A DNA stretch of 6,069 nt. Origin: Chloroflexota bacterium. Lineage in GTDB: Bacteria > Chloroflexota > UBA6077 > JADZDV01. The DNA lies in NCBI GenBank assembly GCA_020850915.1, contig JADZDV010000537.1, forward strand, positions 1 to 6,069. Reading direction: 5' to 3'. The translations under genes and the position numbers were made by a program. The first letter of the stretch is position 1; every line of letters begins with the position of its first letter. Positions 1-5,323 of this stretch are shown piece after piece. The notes below the pieces were generated by a model. It worked only from the letters and a program-made list of their open reading frames with translations. It was not told where the DNA came from and did not search any database.

Positions 1-39
1 CATCACATGGTGCCAAGCCCCCGCCTCATCAATCAGCTG

Positions 40-191
40 CTTCCGTGCCATGCAACCAGTCTCCGACGACCGCCCCGACGGGTCAAGTGCGTAGTGCGGG
101 GGTCAGACACCACATCTTCCGTGCCATGCAACCAGTCTCCGACGACCACCCCGACAGGTCAAGTGCGTAGTGCGGGGGTCAGACACCGCAT
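40..191. repeat. Two tandem 76-bp direct repeats with GGGGGTCAGACAC core
   Basis: Copy 1 is 40-115 and copy 2 is 116-191; they differ at only three positions by eye. A third copy starts (CTTC at 192) and then diverges. Each unit ends with a G-rich core reading GGGGGTCAGACAC. In copy 2 the core is flanked by the short inverted arms TGCGG and CCGCA (171-190), while copy 1 has one mismatch in the right arm. Cores of the GGGGTCAGAC type are known from REP-like elements mobilised by Y1/RAYT transposases in other bacteria. No transposase gene lies in this window, so calling it a REP-type element is inference. The repeat sits 93 bp upstream of the ATPase gene. Confidence 0.85.
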
Positions 192-215
192 CTTCGCACT
201 CCGCATCCATCCAAC

Positions 216-249
216 CATGAATATTGACCATCAGCTCATCAATTTTCAT
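216..249 (+). promoter_or_regulatory. AT-rich stretch, possible promoter of the ATPase gene
   Basis: This is the only AT-rich stretch ahead of the gene at 285, in otherwise GC-rich DNA. It holds TTGACC (224-229), which resembles a -35 box. No good TATAAT-like box sits 16-18 bp downstream, so the assignment rests on composition and position only. Confidence 0.2.
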
Positions 250-284
250 GGACACGAACCTGCGCGCTGCTACTCTCTCTCCCC

Positions 285-1442
285 ATGAGCCTGACGCCAC
301 GAAACGCCCTCGGCGAGATCCAAGATGCCCTGGAGCGGAGCTCCGTCGTCGTCTTGGTCGGACCCCGCCAGTGCGGCAAGACGACGCTGGCGCGGCAGCT
401 CGTCCCCGAGGACTCGGTCAACTACTTCGATCTCGAAGATCCAGTAAGTCTCGCGCGCCTCGCCGAGCCGATGACCGCGCTCCGGCCGCTCACGGGGCTC
501 GTGGTCATCGACGAGGTGCAGCGTAGGCCCGATCTCTTCGTCGCGCTGCGCGTCCTGGCCGACCGGGCGAGCACTCCGGCGCGCTTCTTGATCCTCGGGA
601 GCGCGTCCGGCGACCTCATGCGCCAGAGCTCGGAGAGCCTCGCGGGACGCATGGAGCGAATCGTCATCGGAGGCTTCTCGCTGCCCGAGTTGGGTGCCGA
701 CGCGGAGCGGACGCTGTGGCGCCGCGGCGCCTTTCCGCGCTCGTACCTGGCAGCGTCAGAACAAGCGAGCCTCGCGTGGCGAAAGAACTTCATCCAGACG
801 CTCCTCGAACGCGACCTGCCCCAGTGGGGCGTGCGGACGCCGGCCGCTGCACTCCGCCGGTTCTGGATGATGCTGGCCCACTATCACGGCCAGACCTGGA
901 ACGCGTCCGAGCCCGCTCGCGCGCTGGGCGTCAACCACACCACGACCCAGCGCTACCTCGACCTCCTGACCGACGCGCTGATGATTCGTCAGCTGCCGCC
1001 CTGGCACGCGAACCTCGCAAAACGTCAGGTAAAATCTCCCAAAACCTACGTGCGCGACAGCGGGCTGCTGCATCAGCTCCTAGGACTCGCCACCGAGAAG
1101 GCCCTGCTCGAACACCCCAAAGTCGGCGCCTCCTGGGAGGGCTTCGCCATCGAGCAGGTCCTCACCACCGAGCCCCACGACGAGGCCGCCTTCTGGGCGA
1201 CGCACCAGGGCGCCGAGATGGACCTCATTCTACGCCGTGGTGACCGCCTCTACGGCGTCGAATTCAAGCGCGCCGACGCCCCACGAATGACCCGCTCCAT
1301 CGGAATCGCGCTGCAAGATCTCGGGCTTCAGCACGTCGCCGTCGTCTACCCCGGCGAGCGCCGCTACCCCATCACCGACCGCGTCGAAGCCGTCCCCCTC
1401 CGCACCCTCGCCCAACGCGACCGGCTCTTCGCGAAGGACTGA
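285..1442 (+). CDS. AAA_14-type ATPase with DUF4143 C-terminal domain
   Basis: This is a 385-residue cytoplasmic protein of the AAA_14/DUF4143 family; family members have no settled function, and some occur in accessory or defence regions. The N-terminal P-loop domain shows Walker A GPRQCGKT (26-33), Walker B LVVIDE (72-77), a sensor-like LILGSAS (102-108) and SLAGR (118-122), a likely arginine finger. An ERDLPQWG segment (175-182) and a winged-helix-like stretch (about 205-237) follow. The C-terminus carries a PD-(D/E)XK-like signature: E290 in the WEGFAIE helix, D313 in AEMD, and E326/K328 in VEFK. Length is usual for the family and all ATPase motifs look intact. ATG 285 is the only start available, because an in-frame TGA lies at 225-227 with no ATG, GTG or TTG codon between. 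The 14 bases before it are pyrimidine-rich (CTCTCTCCCC) with no Shine-Dalgarno match, so a leaderless transcript or weak initiation is possible. It stands alone, with no co-directional neighbour within 1 kb. Binding of an unknown partner or DNA is inferred. Confidence 0.93.
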   Translation: MSLTPRNALGEIQDALERSSVVVLVGPRQCGKTTLARQLVPEDSVNYFDLEDPVSLARLAEPMTALRPLTGLVVIDEVQRRPDLFVALRVLADRASTPARFLILGSASGDLMRQSSESLAGRMERIVIGGFSLPELGADAERTLWRRGAFPRSYLAASEQASLAWRKNFIQTLLERDLPQWGVRTPAAALRRFWMMLAHYHGQTWNASEPARALGVNHTTTQRYLDLLTDALMIRQLPPWHANLAKRQVKSPKTYVRDSGLLHQLLGLATEKALLEHPKVGASWEGFAIEQVLTTEPHDEAAFWATHQGAEMDLILRRGDRLYGVEFKRADAPRMTRSIGIALQDLGLQHVAVVYPGERRYPITDRVEAVPLRTLAQRDRLFAKD

Positions 1443-1523
1443 ACGCGCCCGCCACGACGCCCTCTCGCCACAAGCCCCCGATAGCGAGTCGCCAAGACAA
1501 GAGCGCGGGGAGACCCCATAACC

Positions 1524-1539
1524 CCCGCTCACCTGCGGG
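1524..1539. repeat. Short GC-rich inverted repeat after the ATPase gene
   Basis: CCCGC and GCGGG form a 5-bp stem around the 6-base loop TCACCT, 81 bp past the ATPase stop codon. There is no T-tract on either side, so it is not a standard intrinsic terminator. It might still slow transcription, or it may be chance in GC-rich DNA. Confidence 0.2.
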
Positions 1540-1551
1540 CAGGGGACCGGG

Positions 1552-1674
1552 CCGCGCATGACGCAGGTTGACGTTCAGGCGGCCACACGCGATCTGCAGC
1601 ACCTTTCCCCGATAGGTCGAGCCGTCGTCGAGGTAGAGCGTTTCGCACACACCGTGACCACGCCAGGCTCGCAA
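1552..1674 (-). other. Unrecognised coding-like frame, possible gene remnant
   Basis: Read on the minus strand, this stretch gives a plausible protein segment containing ETLYLDDGSTYRGKVLQ and then RLNVNLRHA. Most codons in its core end in G or C, as in the real genes here. It lies in the same frame as the miaA remnant, just past that remnant's stop codon, but does not resemble the MiaA C-terminus. The frame continues beyond 1552 into proline- and glycine-rich sequence that looks non-coding. I do not recognise a family. It could be a remnant of a second gene or chance. Confidence 0.2.
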
Positions 1675-1680
1675 TAGCAG

Positions 1681-2013
1681 CTATGCCTGTCGGGTGACAC
1701 GGGCCTCACCCCGGCGATCGCTCAACAGGCTCGCGAGCTGTCGATACCCTACGGAACCATTCGCGCGGCTCTCCTGAAAGCCAAGGCGGAGCAGCTCAGC
1801 CGTCTCGGTGAGCCAGCCTGCGTCGAACATGCCCTGGATCCTGGCCGCGATCAGCGCGTCTTGCTCGCCGCGCTCGCGCTGCACCCCGACCAGGCACGCC
1901 GGATAGCGAACCTCGCGGAAATCATGCCCCGCCTACCAGCGGCTCATCGGGACGCCGGTCAGCTCAAAGATCTCCAAGGCGCGGGTCACGCGGCGCAAAG
2001 GGATTTCGACCTG
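1681..2013 (-). pseudogene. miaA: miaA remnant (tRNA dimethylallyltransferase C-terminal part)
   Basis: The minus strand translates to a MiaA-like C-terminal region. It has RRVTRALEIFELTG (about 1954-1995), then PMSRW, an in-frame TAG (1933-1935), then in the same frame FREVRYPACLVGV, ARIQGMFDAGWLTE and SVGYRQL, ending at TAG 1681-1683. MiaA transfers a dimethylallyl group to A37 of tRNAs and is normally about 300 residues long. Here the N-terminal two-thirds, including the P-loop, is absent, the middle is interrupted, and the basic tail after GYRQ is cut short. A minus-strand frame can open at GTG 1884, but its roughly 67 residues could not be an active enzyme. A functional miaA presumably exists elsewhere in the genome. 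The match rests on remembered family motifs and has not been aligned. Confidence 0.75.
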
Positions 2014-2101
2014 CGATTTTTGTGAGCCCGCCGAGTAGCGCCCCGGGCCCGAGGCACCGAACACGCACCCGAAGTGTCAATCCCCGGCCCCCCGCGGTGA
2101 T

Positions 2102-2341
2102 TCAACCCGCACCAAAAGCCCCGTCATGCACGCACGATCCTGACCGCAAATGGAGCTCCGCCCGCATGCCCCGGCCTACCGGAACGGGCGGCACTTCCAC
2201 GCGGAGGTACGGCTTGCGCGGCTTGCCGCCCGCTTGAGTCTCCTCGTCCTCCCCGATGGCCAGGGGCAGCTGGTCCCCGGCTGCCAGGGTGGGCTTGATG
2301 TCGGGGGCAGCGGCACGATCTCCCCTCGCAAGACTGAGTGG
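2102..2341 (-). other. Unrecognised coding-like minus-strand frame, possible remnant
   Basis: On the minus strand this frame is open from a TAG (2342-2344) to a TGA (2102-2104), about 79 codons. It has no plausible start: the only ATG is late (GRGMRAEL). The translation contains IKPTLAAGDQLPLAIGEDEE, then KPRKPYLRVEVPPVPVGRG, and most of its codons end in G or C, which favours this frame over the overlapping ones. I recognise no family. It may be the end of a gene whose front is lost, in the same orientation as the miaA remnant. Confidence 0.25.
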
Positions 2342-2429
2342 CTAGCGATCGGGGTTGCTGTCGCGGTGATCGGGTGGGTCGGTCCACCTGCTGATACGCG
2401 GGCATCACGGACCAGCGCGAGGCGCGTCG

Positions 2430-2436
2430 AAAGGAG
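2430..2436 (+). promoter_or_regulatory. Strong Shine-Dalgarno (AAAGGAG) before a 15-codon ORF
   Basis: AAAGGAG lies six bases (CCGCCA) ahead of ATG 2443, an ideal spacing. It is the best ribosome-binding match noticed in the window, yet it serves a mini-ORF and not one of the long genes. Confidence 0.45.
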
Positions 2437-2442
2437 CCGCCA

Positions 2443-2490
2443 ATGTCGGATCCGACCGGGTTGATGCCAAGGCGTCAATCGCGCGCGTAA
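2443..2490 (+). CDS. 15-residue leader-like mini-ORF before the Uma2 gene
   Basis: ATG 2443 opens a 15-residue frame (MSDPTGLMPRRQSRA) ending at TAA 2488-2490. It is preceded by a near-perfect ribosome-binding site, and its stop lies 10 nt before TTG 2501, the start of the Uma2-family gene, which has a poor site of its own. Two readings fit. It may be a leader peptide that delivers ribosomes to the Uma2 start by termination-reinitiation. Alternatively it is the original start of the Uma2 gene, knocked out of frame by a small indel. The arginine-rich end (PRRQSRA) resembles no attenuator peptide I know. No independent function is claimed. Confidence 0.35.
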   Translation: MSDPTGLMPRRQSRA

Positions 2491-2500
2491 ATGAGAAGTT

Positions 2501-3100
2501 TTGGCCAAAACCGTCTATGATCCTCAAGTGACCCAGGCCCACCGGCACCACCGACATACCTTCCAGGACTACCTCGTGCTTGAAGCCTCAAGCACCATCC
2601 GCCACGAGTTCCTTGATGGGCAGATCTTCGCGATGGCCGGGGGAACACCTCAACACGCGGCCTTGGCCGCGGGCGTGACGGCAGCCCTGCAGTCCACGCT
2701 GAGTGGGGGACCATGCCGGGCGCACAGCTCCGATCTCCGCGTCCGGGTCCTCGAGACCGGCCTCACCACTTATCCCGACATCACGGTGGTTTGCGGCGAC
2801 TATCAAACGGACCCTGCGGACCCCAACACGATCGTTAACCCGAAGGTCGTCGTGGAAGTCACCAGCCCATCCACCGAGGATTACGATCGCGGCGAGAAGC
2901 ACGCGAGCTATCCGAGCATAACGACGCTCGACGCAATCGTGCTCGTGTCCCACCGGGAGGCGTTGATGGAGGTCATCGAGCGGCAAGCGTCTGGCGAGTG
3001 GAAGCGCACTGAAGCGAGGAGAGGCGGTCGACTTCGGATCGCTGCGCTCGATGTCGAACTTGATGTCGAGCGGCTATATGCGGACGCGGGTGCTCCCTAG
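2501..3100 (+). CDS. Uma2-family (DUF820) PD-(D/E)XK endonuclease-like protein
   Basis: This is a 199-residue protein of the Uma2/DUF820 family, which has a restriction-endonuclease-like fold; the biological role of the family is unknown. Order of motifs: HTFQDYLVLEASS (19-31), RHEFLDGQIFAMAGGTPQH (34-52), SSDLRVRV (76-83), YPDI with putative catalytic D93, then VVVEV with E119, SPST (122-125) and DRGEK with K133. All expected acidic positions are present, and length is normal for the family. The start is uncertain. An in-frame TGA at 2492-2494 limits the choice to TTG 2501 or GTG 2528 (residue 10). TTG 2501 has only GAGAAG about two bases away, so coupling to the upstream mini-ORF is plausible. 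Family proteins often begin shortly before the TFQDYL-like motif, so GTG 2528 would also give a complete domain. It converges with the recQ-like gene; no T-tract terminator is visible between them. Confidence 0.9.
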   Translation: MAKTVYDPQVTQAHRHHRHTFQDYLVLEASSTIRHEFLDGQIFAMAGGTPQHAALAAGVTAALQSTLSGGPCRAHSSDLRVRVLETGLTTYPDITVVCGDYQTDPADPNTIVNPKVVVEVTSPSTEDYDRGEKHASYPSITTLDAIVLVSHREALMEVIERQASGEWKRTEARRGGRLRIAALDVELDVERLYADAGAP

Positions 3101-3157
3101 AGCACCAATCAGTTTGCCAAGCGACGAATTTCTGGGCACGCTTCTCGGCGAGAGGTG

Positions 3158-3184
3158 CAGAGTGGCAGAGTGTCAGAGTGGCAG
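3158..3184. repeat. 8-bp tandem repeat (CAGAGTGG), three units plus a partial
   Basis: The units are 3158-3165, 3166-3173 (last base T) and 3174-3181, followed by CAG. It lies in the convergent gap between the Uma2 and recQ-like genes. It is a small slippage-type repeat, and I see no regulatory function for it. Confidence 0.7.
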
Positions 3185-3225
3185 TCGTTGCCCGCCGGAA
3201 CCGACCAGCACAAATAGTCCAACCT

Positions 3226-3237
3226 CCGCGGCCGCGG
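3226..3237. repeat. 12-bp perfect palindrome CCGCGGCCGCGG
   Basis: The palindrome has no loop and lies 30 bp past the recQ-like stop codon, in the convergent gap. Without a spacer or T-tract it is a poor terminator. It may be chance in very GC-rich DNA. Confidence 0.3.
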
Positions 3238-3266
3238 GCTGACCTCGACCTTAGGCCGTTGCGCCG

Positions 3267-5210
3267 CTACGCTGTACCGCTCGCTGCCCGCATCACGTCG
3301 GAGAACGGCACCTGCGACTGAGCTCCGAACAGCGCGTGCTTGCCGAGCCGAGCCCGACTGATCGCGGGCGAAGGAATGCCGCACAGAAATTGTGCGAGGG
3401 TGCGAGGCTCTGAGAACAGCTCGGCGTTCTCTCGACGGAGCTCCAGGGCCTGCTGCCAGATCGCGTCGTCCAGTTTTGCTCCCCCACCCCCACCCCCGGC
3501 GAAGGGCGTCGCCTTCTTCGAAGCACACCAGGAACAGTGGCCGCAATCGCCATCGAGGGTCTCCGCGAAGTGAGCGCCTAGGGCCGCGACCTGGCAGCCG
3601 TCTCGAGTGATCAACGAGACCACCTCGGCGAGGCGGCCTACCTCCTGCTTCTCCCGGTCGACGGCTTGCTGGTGCAGCTCGGCGGCCAGCGCGTGCTTGT
3701 CGTCGGGCACGTCCTTGACGAAGTAGCGGTGGCGTACGCCCTTGGCGCGCAGCTCGATCATCTGGCGCTCGGCCAGAGAATCCAGCACACCCACGACCCG
3801 ATGACGCTCGACCCCCATGGAGCTGGCGATCTGGTTTGCATCCGCATGGAACCACACCCGGGCCTTCTGGGAGTGGGACAGTATCTTCCGGACGAAAGCC
3901 TGCTCACCTGGGTCGAATCGGGCGATCATCTCCCCGGAGGGCATCAGCGGCTTGAACTCGTAGAGAGAATAGAACGGGGTCCCGCCCGCCAGGTGCCCGC
4001 GGAGCTCGAGGTAGGTCAACAGAGTCCGCAGCACGAGCACTCGAATGTCGTACTCGGAGGAAGCCGTCGTCAGACTCAACTCGATTTCCTCTTCTCCGGA
4101 AAAGAGCGCGTCGGTGAGACGGGTGACGGCGCTCAGGGTCGGCGTGTCGCCATAGACAAAGTTCTCGAGCACCACGAGGTCCGCCTCGCACGCCAGGATC
4201 TCGCAGATGGACCGCTGACCGTCCCGACCCGCCCGTCCGATTTCCTGAGAGTAGTTCTCCAGGCTCTTGGGCAGGTTGTAGTGGTAAACGTAACGAATAT
4301 TCGATTTGTCGATACCCATGCCGAAGGCGATGGTCGCGACAACGACACCTCGCTCTGAACCGATGAACCAGTCTTGGATCGCCGTCCTGGCTTCGCCATC
4401 CATTCCCGCGTGGTAGGCCTTCGCCTCGATACCCTGGCCCTGCAGTAGCGCCGCCACCCGCTCGGCGGTCTTCTGCAGCGTCACGTACACGATCGCCGAC
4501 CCGGGTGGACGTTCCTTGAACCGCGCGAGAAGCTCGGCGTCCCGCTCGGCCGCCGACACGGGCGTGGCCAGCAACGTCAAGTTCTTGCGGTAAAACGGCG
4601 TCCGGATCGCACACTGTGGAGCGATGTCCAGCACCCGACAAATGTCCTGGAGCACAGGCTCGGTTGCCGTCGCCGTCAGGGCCAGGACACACTCGGCCCC
4701 GAAGTCTTCGGCGAAGGCCGCCAGCTTCAGATAATCCGGGCGGAAGTTGTGCCCCCATTCGGACATGCAGTGGGCTTCGTCAACAGCGAACAGGGAGATC
4801 CGAACGCCCCGCAGCGCCTCACGGAAACGCTCGTTGTTGAAGCGCTCCGGTGCGACATAGAGCAGCCGGGTCGTGCCGTCGCGCACCTCGCCCATGACGG
4901 TCTTGTACTCGTCGAAGCTGAGGGTCGAATCCAGGTTTCTCGCGGGGATGCCCCGGGCAGCCAGCGCGTCGGTCTGATCTTTCATCAAGGCGATGAGCGG
5001 CGAAATCACCAAGGTCAAACCCGGCAGCAGCGTCGCTGGTAGCTGATAACAGAGGGACTTTCCTGCGCCGGTGGCGAACACGGCCGCCGAGGAGCGCCCG
5101 GCCATCAGATGCTCAATGACCTCCAATTGCCCAGGGTTGAAATCGTCGAAGCCGAAGCGCGCTTTCAACGCGCTCCGCAGCTCCGCCGCGTCGTGGGTGG
5201 GTTCGGTCAT
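3267..5210 (-). CDS. recQ: RecQ-family ATP-dependent DNA helicase
   Basis: This 647-residue superfamily 2 helicase would unwind DNA 3'-5' in recombination and fork repair. Motifs in order: FNPGQ with the motif-0 glutamine (24-28), Walker A ATGAGKS (46-52), SPLIALMKDQ (70-79), DEAH (144-147), the RecQ aromatic loop CMSEWGHNFRPDY (148-160), ALTATAT (177-183), AIVYVT (239-244), VATIAFGMGIDK (291-302) and QEIGRAGRDG (322-331). A winged-helix-like part (about 450-500) comes before a four-cysteine zinc site (C539, C556, C559, C562), the reverse of the E. coli order; some bacterial RecQ-like proteins share this layout. A six-glycine linker (572-577) leads to a tail with FLCGIPSPAISRARLGKHALFG, and no HRDC domain is seen. 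An ATG at 5330 is in frame, but it would overlap the start of the divergent gene and add 40 residues unlike the family, so ATG 5210 is preferred. AGGT lies about ten bases upstream of it. Catalytic motifs look intact. Confidence 0.95.
   Translation of the reverse strand: MTEPTHDAAELRSALKARFGFDDFNPGQLEVIEHLMAGRSSAAVFATGAGKSLCYQLPATLLPGLTLVISPLIALMKDQTDALAARGIPARNLDSTLSFDEYKTVMGEVRDGTTRLLYVAPERFNNERFREALRGVRISLFAVDEAHCMSEWGHNFRPDYLKLAAFAEDFGAECVLALTATATEPVLQDICRVLDIAPQCAIRTPFYRKNLTLLATPVSAAERDAELLARFKERPPGSAIVYVTLQKTAERVAALLQGQGIEAKAYHAGMDGEARTAIQDWFIGSERGVVVATIAFGMGIDKSNIRYVYHYNLPKSLENYSQEIGRAGRDGQRSICEILACEADLVVLENFVYGDTPTLSAVTRLTDALFSGEEEIELSLTTASSEYDIRVLVLRTLLTYLELRGHLAGGTPFYSLYEFKPLMPSGEMIARFDPGEQAFVRKILSHSQKARVWFHADANQIASSMGVERHRVVGVLDSLAERQMIELRAKGVRHRYFVKDVPDDKHALAAELHQQAVDREKQEVGRLAEVVSLITRDGCQVAALGAHFAETLDGDCGHCSWCASKKATPFAGGGGGGAKLDDAIWQQALELRRENAELFSEPRTLAQFLCGIPSPAISRARLGKHALFGAQSQVPFSDVMRAASGTA
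3481..3497. repeat. C5-A-C5-A-C5 tract encoding the glycine linker of RecQ
   Basis: Three C5 runs separated by single A bases, with a 6-bp period. On the coding (minus) strand this gives three G5 runs separated by T and encodes glycines 572-577. The period keeps the frame if units are lost or gained, so the linker length could vary without breaking the gene. The G-rich strand might fold into a G-quadruplex. Confidence 0.6.
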
Positions 5211-5223
5211 GGGCGCCCAACCT

Positions 5224-5245
5224 AGCAGCTTCGAACCGAGCTGCT
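5224..5245. promoter_or_regulatory. Dyad AGCAGCT-N8-AGCTGCT between divergent recQ and Rpn genes
   Basis: A perfect 7-bp inverted repeat with an 8-base spacer lies 13 bp upstream of the recQ-like ATG and 78 bp upstream of the Rpn-family ATG. It could be an operator, or a hairpin in the recQ leader close to its ribosome site. No clear -35/-10 pair is visible in the 113-bp gap. A 7-bp dyad can also occur by chance. Confidence 0.3.
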
Positions 5246-5323
5246 GGAAGCGCTGTGACAGACAACGTCCATCCGTGAGCTGGACAGCCTCCAATCTCAT
5301 CACGAGGGTGGGGGCTGCCGCAC

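Larger units (their letters stand above)
1443..2442. other. 1-kb stretch without an intact gene; decayed coding DNA
   Basis: No complete gene is recognisable here on either strand. It holds a damaged piece of miaA and two unrecognised coding-like frames, all on the minus strand, plus a small hairpin (each listed separately). The many open frames of 60-110 codons in this stretch look like by-products of high GC: they overlap each other, lack good ribosome sites and resemble no family I know. I see no tRNA, rRNA, CRISPR array or transposase. The region behaves like a gene graveyard between the ATPase gene and the Uma2 gene. Confidence 0.6.

Noticed and set aside
40..191. Possible CRISPR array
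   Set aside because: There are only two units, directly abutting with no unique spacers, and 76 bp is too long for a CRISPR repeat.
7..288. Open frame of 93 codons across the 76-bp repeats
   Set aside because: The translation is made of the repeat units, has no ribosome site and overlaps the ATPase start; it resembles no protein family.
2150..2464. Plus-strand frame of about 104 codons
   Set aside because: It has no ribosome site, the translation is unlike any known family, and it overlaps a better coding-like minus-strand frame.
2176..2508. Minus-strand frame of about 110 codons
   Set aside because: The translation is low in protein character (rich in R, P, S and T), unlike any family, and overlaps the mini-ORF and its ribosome site.
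3226..3237. Palindrome as an intrinsic terminator for the convergent genes
   Set aside because: It has no loop and no T-tract on either strand; kept only as a low-confidence repeat.
3666..4358. Plus-strand frame of 230 codons inside recQ
   Set aside because: It is a shadow of the recQ-like gene: it lies wholly within it on the opposite strand, and only the recQ frame has family motifs.
3904..4758. Minus-strand frame of 284 codons inside recQ
   Set aside because: It is an alternative frame of the helicase coding sequence with arginine- and glycine-rich translation and no motifs.
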